Part shown: positions 45,692-54,400 of the stretch, in pieces
Layout of the letters: the number at the start of each line of letters is the position of its first letter
Position numbering within the stretch: the first letter of the stretch is position 1
Source of the DNA: Impatiens glandulifera
Taxonomy: Eukaryota > Streptophyta > Magnoliopsida > Ericales > Balsaminaceae
Assembly: GCF_907164915.1 (NCBI RefSeq)
Contig: NC_061868.1
Coordinates: 25,291,819 to 25,355,818 of the forward strand
DNA: 64,000 bases
Reading direction: 5' to 3'
Notes under the pieces: generated by a model
What the model was told of the DNA's origin: nothing
What the model saw: the letters and a program-made list of their open reading frames with translations, nothing else
Database searches by the model: none
Position numbers and translations under genes: made by a program

Positions 45692-46520
45692 AGCTCTGTT
45701 AAAAGACCAACTTTCAATAGATATTTTTAATGAACATCCTAATGCATTCTGGGATAGAAAGAAACATATAGTTTCACTACCATATGAGGAATCTTTTAAT
45801 GAAAAGAATATTCCTACAAAGGCAAGACCTTGCCAAATGAATTCAGAATATCTAGAATTATGCAAAAAGGAGATAGATGCACTATTGCAGAAGGGATTAA
45901 TAAGTCCATCACAATCACCCTGGTCATGTACGGCTTTCTATGTAAATAAACACTCCGAAGTCGAAAGAGGCGTGCCAAGGTTAGTAATAAACTATAAACC
46001 CCTAAACAAAGTATTAAAATGGATTAGGCACCCAATTCCTAATAAAAAGGATCTGTTAGATAGACTATATGATAGTTTAATATTTTCAAAGTTTGACTTA
46101 AAATCAGGATATTGGCAAATTCAAATTGAAAAATCTGACAGGTATAAAACAGCATTCAATGTCCCTATAGGACATTATGAATGGAATGTAATGCCATTTG
46201 GATTAAAAAATGCTCCATCCGAATTTCAAAAAATTATGAATAATATCTTTAATCCTTATAGCACATTTATAATTGTTTACATTGATGACATATTAGTTTA
46301 TTCAAAAACAATTGAAACTCATTTTAAACATTTAAATATGTTCAAAACAATAATAACTCAAAATGGACTAGTAATTTCTAAACAAAAAATGGATCTTTTC
46401 AAAACAAGAATAAGGTTTTTAGGTCATATCATTGAAAAGGGAAATATTACTCCTATTAATAGAAACATAGAATTTGCGGAAAAATTCCCTAATATGATCA
46501 CTGATAAAACACAGTTATAA
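45692..46520 (+). pseudogene. Pararetrovirus reverse transcriptase
   Basis: It copies pregenomic RNA into DNA. The frame 45837-46520 carries GLISPSQSPWSCTAFYVNK, RLVINYKPLNKVL, FSKFDLKSGYWQI, MPFGLKNAPSEFQ and the catalytic VYIDDILVYS, all intact. The segment before 45837 (RKKHIVSLPYEESF, TKARPCQM) is in the same frame but without an ATG. The frame stops at TAA 46518-46520, just before RFLGSLNY, the junction to RNase H. Confidence 0.85.
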
Positions 46521-47090
46521 AGATTTTTAGGCAGCCTAAATTATGTGGCTCCATACTATAAAAATCTAACAGAAGATACATCAATCTTATATGAAAGACT
46601 GAAAAAGAATCTAAAACCATGGTCAAATCATCATACAGAGGCTATTAAAAGAATTAAAAATAAAGTAAAGGTACTTCCTTATTTAATGATAAGTAACCCA
46701 AATTGGGAAAAGGTAATTGAGACTGATGCTTCTGACATAGGATTTGGAGGAATACTAACTCAATTAGATCCAGAAACAAAACAAGTCTATCTTGTCAGGT
46801 TCCATTCATGGAAATGGAACAATGCGACAGCCGCCAATGAAATTCTGGCGATAGTCAAATGTGTTTTAAAATTCCAAGATGATTTATATAATCAAAAATT
46901 TATTATACGAACAGATTGCAATGCAGCTAAATTCATGTTCCAGAAAGATTTTAAACATGATGTATCAAAACAAATGTTCGCCAGATGGCAAGCTCATTTA
47001 GCCCCATTTGATTTTGAAATAACATACAAAAAAGGGATAGATAATAATCTTCCTGATTTCTTGACCCGTGAATTTTTAAATTTACAGTAA
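46521..47090 (+). pseudogene. Pararetrovirus RNase H
   Basis: In frame with RT. It degrades the RNA strand during reverse transcription. Motifs: IETDASDIGFGGIL (first catalytic D), then ANEILAIVKC (E), IIRTDCNAAKFM (D) and the end NNLPDFLTREF (D). It looks complete. TAA at 47088-47090 overlaps the next ATG in TAATG, which suggests coupled termination and re-initiation for ORF2. Confidence 0.85.
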
Positions 47091-48487
47091 TGAGCGGAAG
47101 GGGTTATGAATATTTCTCTAATAGAGGAAGAGGATCCTCCTATATCATAGGAAGAGGTCGGGATAGAGCACCAGAGATCATATCTCAGTATGGTAAACAA
47201 AAGCTGATAGCAATGGATCTATCCCAAAGTACGGACAATCAAAAAGACAATCCAACGTACGCCAGAATACTGGAAGATGAAGAATCAGAATCTAATAATA
47301 TTGGATTTATGAGAAATGAATATAAAGAAATTATATTTCTCCTAATAGAAAAGGACCTCAAATGGAAGAGTGAGCCATGGACAATAATGCAAAGGTATTT
47401 GGATAATACATTCACACCATCAAGGACTTACAAGACCCGAATATTTTACGAACAAATACTTATTCAAAGTGGGTCATGTGAAATACCACATTTCTCTGGG
47501 GCAAACAAAGAAATTTATAATTTCAACAAAATAATAATAAAAAAGACAATTTCGTTGGAAGATTGGGGAATATCCCCAATGAAAGAAAGAGAATTGTCGT
47601 TTAATAAGACGACAACAATCAAATTTAATTATTGGGATTATTGTGATGCCTTCACTAAGGCACTAAATTATGAGAATAATAAATATAAACATTCCTGGTT
47701 CATCAAGGTATGTGCAAATGTCTATAGAGGAGATATTCCCCACTGGTTCATAGACTGGTTTTACTGTTTTGGTCCTAGTCCAAAGGTTTTACCAGAAGAA
47801 ATCAAGGTCCTATTTGATAAATGGAGCGAGGTATCTCCCCAGCTTCTGAGAAAACAAGAAGCTAATTTATATATTGAAGGATTAGCTTCATGTTTCTTTT
47901 TTATTGAATTTTCCATTCCATGGATTTGGAAATGGATTCTTGAATTTGGCTATACCAAAATAGGCATTCCCTGTCTGTTTAGGTCATCTCATTATAAATT
48001 TTGGGATAAAATGATGAGAATAGATCAGGAAACAAATGAGCGATTCGGGAAGGAGACAATGGACCTCCTACACTAGCAAATAAGTATGTATGAAGAAAAA
48101 CGACAAGTAGCGGAAGCACCGTCCCCGTTTGATTATATCTCCAAAAAATTTCGAATGAGGTCAGAGAACTTATCAAAGAGTCAGATGATATCTGCATATA
48201 TTGAAGAAATAAAGAAAGACTTTATGTTTAAATTTGTAGATGATAATAAATCAAACAAATCAGATTCAACTATGGCATCTGATTATCTCCAAGACGCTCA
48301 AAGTGATGTCGCCATTGAAGACATTTTTGAAGCAATCAAAGACACCTTGGTTGAAAAATTTCAAGAAAAGACGTTGGATCATCATCATCATCCAGCCAAT
48401 TCAAAATTTAATGGGAAACAAGATCCGAAAGATGCGGAAAAAAACTTATCCCGGGAATCCCGGGAGGTACTGTTTGCGGAAGAATAA
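47090..48487 (+). pseudogene. Pararetrovirus ORF2, unknown function
   Basis: It opens with ATG in TAATG and runs 328 codons to TAG 48074-48076. In the same frame a further 133 codons (48086-48487) follow, so one nonsense change may have split a product of about 465 codons. The N-terminus is glycine/arginine-rich (SNRGRGSSYIIGRGRDRAPE), then comes a mixed globular part with many W and Y (HWFIDWFYCFGPSPKVLPEE; FSIPWIWKWILEFGYTKIG). The tail is charged with a short HHHH run. ORF2 products of this virus group have no known function. Compared with ORF1 it is little damaged. Confidence 0.65.
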
Positions 48488-48545
48488 GACAAGATCCGTA
48501 ATTTGCGGAAAAAACTTATCTCGGGAATCCCGGGAGTCATTGTTC
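48419..48545. repeat. 71-bp tandem repeat with CCCGGGAATCCCGGG
   Basis: CAAGATCCG, then TTGCGGAAAAAACTTATC and CGGGAATCCCGGGAG occur twice (about 48434-48466 and 48505-48536). The first copy overlaps the ORF2 end; the second lies about 40 bp before the TATA box. The CCCGGG-AAT-CCCGGG core is nearly palindromic and could be an enhancer of the viral promoter. Confidence 0.7.
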
Positions 48546-48575
48546 AAGTTTATAACTTTTTTTTAAATGTTTTAT

Positions 48576-48584
48576 TATAAATAG
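48576..48584 (+). promoter_or_regulatory. Pararetrovirus TATA box
   Basis: TATAAATAG after ORF2, followed about 30 bp later by GGAAGGGGAGG and a CT-rich tract (TACTCTCTCTCTCTATTG), as expected for a caulimovirid pregenomic RNA start and leader. TTTGGATCTCAG near 48705 is a poor match to a tRNA-Met primer site and is not called. Confidence 0.6.
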
Positions 48585-48780
48585 TTGTTTATGTTGGGTT
48601 GGAAGGGGAGGCGAAAACGACCCCTGAAGTCTGTATTGTACTCTCTCTCTCTATTGTACTCTCTATCACCATCAACCTGTTGTAATATATTGGAAGTGGC
48701 ATCAACAAAGTTTGGATCTCAGTGTGTTTAAAACCTTCAATTCCGGGTACGTTCCAAATCGTACTACTATTTAATTATTT

Positions 48781-49292
48781 GCTTTAAATGTCAAGCCTAA
48801 TAGGCTAATAAAATTAGGTGTTGATCATGACCGCTAACTACCCTACCTAAAAAACAATTAATAAAAAATGGTAATTAATAAAAAATTAAAGCTTATCTTA
48901 GAAGTTTGAATGGACATCTGGCATGGATTTGAAGTGTCGATCCCTTTTATAAAATGTTACTTTAATTTTGTGTTCCTGTTTAGTCCTATTTGGCCACTGT
49001 TTAGGCATGTTGGAAATTATGGAACTTTAAATTAAAGTTAAGTATTATAATTGGTTGATAGGCATTTCTTTTTATCCTAAACACATGGGTTGTTCCTCGT
49101 CAGACTTTCTTTGTAAGCTCTATTTTTTATTTATTATATCCGATCCTAAAAATAATGGATATATATATATATATATTCTCTATATTTATCTCTTAATATA
49201 TAATATTTATATAAATATTTTATTTTATCATAATTAAATATATATCACAAAATATATATATATATATATATAATATTTATATATATATATAT
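48781..49292. other. AT-rich non-coding DNA
   Basis: Several TA runs (49157-49176, 49252-49291). No gene. Confidence 0.6.
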
Positions 49293-49482
49293 TGAGGAGT
49301 GATAGAGTAAGGGAATTTAATAAGGGAATTTGGTGAGGGAATGACGTGTCATCACCTTCATTGGTTGGAAAAGGTAAAAGTAGGAGGAAAGAGAGAAAAG
49401 AAAGAAATTATTTGATTTTTTCAGCGAATAAAATTATGCCACGTCATTCCCTCACCAAATTCCCTCACCTAATCATTTCTCA
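49293..49482. mobile_element. MITE, about 190 bp
   Basis: Terminal inverted repeats of about 45 bp. The left side has GGGAATTTGGTGAGGGAATG then ACGTG; the right side has CACGT then CATTCCCTCACCAAATTCCC. The outer part is less exact (TGAGGAGTGATAGAGTAAGG against ATGAGAAATGATTAGGTGAGG). ATATATAT flanks both ends but lies in TA-rich DNA, so a target duplication cannot be proved. No coding capacity. Confidence 0.7.
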
Positions 49483-49933
49483 TATATATTTATGAGATTT
49501 TTATAAATTATTTTGTATTTGACCATATTTTTTTTAATTATACAAAAAAATTAATTTGTTTTCTCTAGTTAAATTAAATTAAATTTATATAATATATATA
49601 TATATATATTTATTTATTATAATTTAATTTGAATTGAAAATGAATAGGAATTATAATAGAAGTTATATGTGACGGTGTGAAACTTAATCTCATCATAATA
49701 TAATATAATATACTATATATAAAGTTATTGATAAAAAATAAAATATTTAGTATGATTAGTGAGAATATATGTATATTATATATATTTTTTATAATTATTT
49801 TTTCTTTCATTAATTATATATATAAATAAAATAAAAGGTAAGAATATTTAATTAATATATATATATATATATTGTATATATAAATTATTGATAGAAAAAT
49901 ATATATTCTACATGATTATATATTAGATATTAG

Positions 49934-50002
<69 letters not shown>

Positions 50003-50945
50003 AATGAATGAGAGAGAAAATAATTAGGAAAGAAAAAAATATAAAATAAAATATATTATAGTAAAAAAAATGCATTATTTAAAATATAATTTTACATATT
50101 TTAAGATCTGAATTATAATATTAAGCATTAAATATGAACATTTTAACCCCTAAATGACTTGTAATTATTGAAATTTTATTATTATTATTATTATATAAAT
50201 ATATATATTAGGAGAGAGAAAATAATTATTAGGAAAGAGAATTAATGACGTGAATTATTGTTGTGCCTTGTTGACTTTAATCATCATATATATACATTTA
50301 TATTTTCTTTCGAAATCATTTTTCTTATTAGTCGACTTCTCATTCGAATGTCCCATCTTTAAGGACAGTTTATGAGATCCGAAATTAGTCAGTCACATGT
50401 CTTACTTATCATTTTGAGGTTTCTTCCGTTGGAGGGGACGTAACAAAAAACATAAATAGTAGACTCAACACGTACATTGTTTTTGGAAAAAACTTTTCCA
50501 TGAACGTTATGTACATTGAATCTCATAAAACGTTGATCATTCGTTCAAAGGTTGTCATGTCTTTATAAATGAGAAACCGAAATAAAATTCTATAACAAAG
50601 ACCTTTCCCATTTGGCTCATACATGATTTATATTAGTACGTATTAAGATGTGATAAGCTAATTGACTTCGAGAGTCTCCACTTTAATTTACTTCACAAAG
50701 AAACTGAATGAAATAAAATCAGAGATTTTTTGAAAGGTCTAGTACTTGGTTACACATTAAAAAATTGTGTACGATGTTATGTCTTATGCGCCTGTCCTGA
50801 TGGATAGTCTATACTCAAACATAGTTGACCATTATTTGAGAGAATTGTTACACATGCGTCCTGAGTTCATAACTCTTTTGCTCTTGTGATTATCCTAACA
50901 TGTGTTGTTATGATCGATGTCAACAACTAAAGAGGGGTTGAATAT
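49483..50945. other. AT-rich spacer
   Basis: It includes a long TA run (49938-49997). From about 50270 the sequence becomes less AT-rich, but no open frame, repeat or RNA gene can be supported. Confidence 0.6.
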
Positions 50946-51430
50946 TGTTGAGTTAATCATGACTTTTAGTTTGGGTTTAATCCTATTAGCGACTTAAAAC
51001 CTATTTCTATTCTACACAAATCGTCGCAAACTCTTGAAAGGATACAAGAGCAGAAATTCTTGCTAGATTTGAAGCGACAAATGCAAGACGAAAAGATGCG
51101 GAAAGTAAATAACACGAGAGTTTTACAGATGTTCGGAGAAAAAACTCATACGTCTCCCCTTCTTTTGTTTTCAGAAGGACTCTACTAGAAGACTTTGGTT
51201 TATATAAAGCATATACAAATCCAGTCAGAAATCCAAGACTTAAAAACTGCTTATTCTAACCTCTTAGAACTCACTCTATTGAACAAACAACTTTTCTTCA
51301 ACTTAATACAATGAATATACTCTTTGATTATACAATGTATGCTTTTTACAATTAGAAAGAGAGTAAGAACTTAGAGCTTGTGTAAATCAGAACTGTGAGA
51401 ATAGTAGTGTCACCGTTGTACTTTGAATCA

Positions 51431-51439
51431 CTTTTATAG
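51431..51439 (-). promoter_or_regulatory. TATA box of LTR D
   Basis: Minus strand CTATAAAAG in ACTTCACTATAAAAGTG, preceded by CCGTTGTTAC, as in LTR E (CCGTTGGCTAC). Confidence 0.6.
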
Positions 51440-51739
51440 TGAAGTGTAACAACGGTTGACTCTGAATCTTGGATTGTGAAATGACCAGGAAAGATTTGTC
51501 GTACCTCGAATCCAAATATTCGGGGATCCGCTGTATCGAAAATACAGAAGTCCGCCGTTCACAAATCTAGGGATTCAACATTGTACTTTGATGTTGAGAT
51601 ATAGGCAAATGTCGAGTTTGATATATGTCGTCTTTCTTGTGGTTGAGCACTTGGTGGAAGTTGTAATAAGCTGACTAGGAAGTTTGCTTATAACCTACTC
51701 TACTGTCCACTATGCTGATGAGCTATGTAGATAAGTAGA

Positions 51740-52215
51740 GCACTTCTTCAAACGACTCCTGAATTAAGGTTGTTGCCAGCACTTCTTCAGACGGCTATTG
51801 AAGCAAGTCGTCTGCTCGCGCTTCTTCAGACAACTGCTGACACAAGGCGTCTGCTCACGCTTCTTCAGACCACTACTAAAACAAGGAGTCTGATTGCGCT
51901 TCTTTAGACCAATACTAAAGCAAGGAGTCTATTTGTATTGAGACGTCTACCCGAAGTAAGACGTCTACTCGTTTCTTAAGACCGGGACATCTTCTTGCAC
52001 TAAGACATCTACTTGCGCTTCTTGAGATTAGGACGTCTGATTGCACTAAGACGTTTACTTACGCTTCTTGAGACCAGGACGTCTGCTTGCACTGAGAAGT
52101 CTACTTGCGATTCTTGAGACCAGGACGTCTACTTACACTAATACGTCTAATTGCGCTTCTTGAGACAAGGACATCTACTTGCACTAAGATGTCTACTTGC
52201 TCCTTGAGTTGTACC
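51740..52215. repeat. U3 minisatellite with AGACGTCT palindromes (LTR D)
   Basis: Units of about 28-45 bp built from CGCTTCTTGAGACCAGGACG and CACTAAGACGTCTACTTG. AGACGTCT and CAGACG-type words recur about 15 times. The left part has a variant CTTCTTCAGAC. Confidence 0.8.
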
Positions 52216-52373
52216 TGCGCATTGACATTTGCATAACATAGTTTTATTCGCTTATTCATCATCAAAACTATGTTGTCTAAGAATAAACTAAGTTTTATCT
52301 AAGTTCATTTTAATCAATTAATACATTTAATCTTAATTAATTATTTCTTCTTCTTCATTTATCTTATTCTAAC

Positions 52374-52705
52374 AATTTCACCTTTTTTTATGATGATGTT
52401 AAAACTTAGTTAAGTGTAGAGAGAAAATAAAATTGTAAATATTTTCATAAATACAAATGTACAAGTAAATAAAGAAAAGTTCTCCTTTTTTTTCAAATGC
52501 TTCATCCTTCGAGGCCTCTATCGCCGAAGAGGAGTTTTTCCAAGTCTCCACTCATACCTCCTCCTCTTCCTCCTCCACAACCTCCTCCCCTTGGTTGTTT
52601 CCCGCTCGACTACTACCTTCCCCCCTTTTAACATTATCATAAGCATCTTTAGCATCAGTATCCTCAACTTACTTGGTTGTTGCATTAACAACTTCAATGC
52701 GTTTA
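52374..52705 (-). other. 3' internal end of copia D
   Basis: A polypurine-like tract adjoins the LTR (52374-52390). Further on, the minus strand reads glycine- and glutamate-rich codons (a GGA/GAG run at about 52545-52590), comparable with the glycine/arginine-rich end of the C2 extra ORF. It is cut at 52706 by the LTR of element E. Confidence 0.5.
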
Positions 52706-53944
52706 TGTTAGGATCGGGGACGCCCTTGGAGGACCGGGGTATGTTTCCGGTTTTAGGAAGGGTGGCCGCTTATAACACACACACTACTTTGGTGATAGTC
52801 CGGTTAGAGACTAAAACCGTTCTTAGCACTGCACAAACTGTCACAGACTCTTGAACCGGGTTCAAGGGCGGAAATGTCTGTTTCAGGTTGAAGCAACGTT
52901 TGCGACTTTAGATGATGTTTTTAGAAGGAGTAGGTTTTATGGAGGTGAGTGACCGGTTTTAGAAGTATGATTGGTTTTGAGGTTAAGGTGAAGTAAACAG
53001 GAAATGAAAGCAAGGAAAGAACACGAGACAAGAAATTTGTTTATGGATGTTCGGAGCAAACCCTCCTACGTCACCCCTTCTTCTCAGATTATGAGAAGGA
53101 TCTCCACTAACTCTTTAGAGTTACAACAACACTTCCGGTCGAGCCCAACTTCGCTATTCACCGGTTACACCAAACTCACGCTTTGATGTAATACAATTAC
53201 TCAAACAAACACACACAAAGAACTTCCGGTTTTGAACACACCGGTTTTGGAATATAACACTTTATCTCTCTAGAATTTAATGCTTTGATAATTTGTTTTC
53301 GTAATCCGTCACTTGCATTTAATGAAGACGATCCGTCTTCCTTTTATAGCTGAAAGTAGCCAACGGTTACTTTCTTCTCTCTCTTGCGGATTGGTCGATC
53401 ATTAGCACGCGTGTTTGCAGAAAGGTTGCTTGCACGCTTCAACTTCCTCAACACCTCGTTCATGCAGCAGCTCTGAGCATAAGGTGACATAGCCGGTTTT
53501 CAGATTGAGACACGTGTTGAACATCCACTACCGGTTGTCAGTATCAGATCAATAAGGCATCATTGCTTTCCTCGCATACTTCTGATCGGATCTGATCTTC
53601 TTTTATTCTTTCAAGACACGTTTCTTCCGTCATGGTACGTCACTCTTGAATTTTGAATCTTCTGACTTTTGTTCTGAACCATCCGGTTTTTGTGCCTTGT
53701 GCAGTATGATCCGGTTGGTCTGAAATCATTTGTTCTTCGTTAACCGGTCGCTTTGAGAAAGTGAAACTGGTTCCTCTGATCTTTGACTTGATCACTTGAG
53801 GCTGGTTTCTTTGAAGTATATCAGCAACCGGTTTCTGATGCCCCAACCGGTTCATACGTTTTTAGAAGTACCTGCACATGAATTTTAACTTCTGTTTAGT
53901 TTATCTGGCCGGTTCCAAAATTAATCTACTTAATTTTTCTATCA
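52706..53944 (-). repeat. 3' LTR of element E
   Basis: Minus strand start TGATAGAAAAATTAAG at 53944; end CCTAACA at 52706. It carries hairpin 1 (CTTCTCA/TGAGAAG, 53098-53080), GGGGTGACGTAGGAGGG and CTCCGAACATCC, and hairpin 2 (CTTGAAC/GTTCAAG, 52866-52850). Its unique U3 is short and rich in CCGGTT. Confidence 0.8.
53341..53349 (-). promoter_or_regulatory. TATA box of LTR E
   Basis: Minus strand CTATAAAAG in CAGCTATAAAAGGAAG. Confidence 0.6.
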
Positions 53945-54090
53945 ATTTCTCCCTTTTTGATTATTTAGAATAAATATTCAAAAATTGTAATGTATGGCCG
54001 GTTTTGAGAAAATTAATCTACTTAATTTTTTCTATCAATTTCTCCCTTTTTGATTATTTAGAATAAATATTCAAAACTTGTAATGTATGG
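53943..54090 (-). repeat. Two tandem polypurine tract / LTR-start repeats (E)
   Basis: Minus strand AATCAAAAAGGGAGAAATTG occurs at 53962-53943 (at the LTR) and 54055-54036. The outer copy is followed by TGATAGAAAAAATTAAG, the first bases of the LTR, then CCGGCCATACATTACAA, which is also found before the second tract. The period is 93 bp. Confidence 0.85.
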
Positions 54091-54140
54091 CCGGTTAAAA
54101 GTATGAGTTCGTTTGTTTTGAGAGAAATATGTTTGAAAAA

Positions 54141-54325
54141 CATGAGTTTGATTTTTGAGAAAAGTATGTTTCAAAAACATGAGTTTGATTTTTGAGAAAA
54201 ATATGTTAGAAAAACATGAGTTTGATTTTTGAGAAAAGTATGTTTCAAAAACATGAGTTTGATTTTTGAGAAAAATATGTTAGAAAAACATGAGTTTGAT
54301 TTTTGAGAAAAATATATTAGAAACT
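54141..54325. repeat. 37-bp minisatellite, five copies
   Basis: CATGAGTTTGATTTTTGAGA, then AAAGTATGTTTCAAAAA or AAAATATGTTAGAAAAA. The two unit types alternate, so it probably grew as a 74-bp double unit. It lies just downstream of ORF3. Confidence 0.9.
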
Positions 54326-54400
54326 ATTAGAAAGAGCAAAGTAACCAAGTTCTGAAACACAGTGAAACATAATTGTTCAAAAATAATCACAGAAATAGAT

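Larger units (their letters stand above)
41735..48780 (+). mobile_element. Endogenous caulimovirid copy (florendovirus type)
   Basis: About 7 kb in the order movement protein, coat protein with zinc knuckle, protease, RT, RNase H, then a second overlapping ORF and a promoter-like end. There is no integrase and no LTR. This order in one long ORF1 plus a separate downstream ORF2 fits the florendovirus group of endogenous plant pararetroviruses. TA-rich DNA flanks both sides, which fits their reported bias for TA-rich sites. At least five stops and three frameshifts in ORF1 make it a dead relic. Confidence 0.8.
50946..52373 (-). repeat. 3' LTR of copia D
   Basis: On the minus strand it starts TGTTAGAATAAG at 52373 after a tract with AAAAAAAGGTGAAAT and ends AACTCAACA at 50946. 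U5 has hairpin 1 (CCTTCT/AGAAGG, 51178-51158), the block GGGGAGACGTATGAG and CTCCGAACATC, and hairpin 2 (CTCTTG/CAAGAG, 51050-51031). A TATA box lies at 51431-51439. The layout matches the LTRs of A, C1, C2 and E, though the sequence is otherwise different. Confidence 0.8.

Noticed and set aside
48700..48716. tRNA-Met primer site of the pararetrovirus (TTTGGATCTCAG)
   Set aside because: It matches TGGTATCAGAGC only in part and the placement is uncertain.
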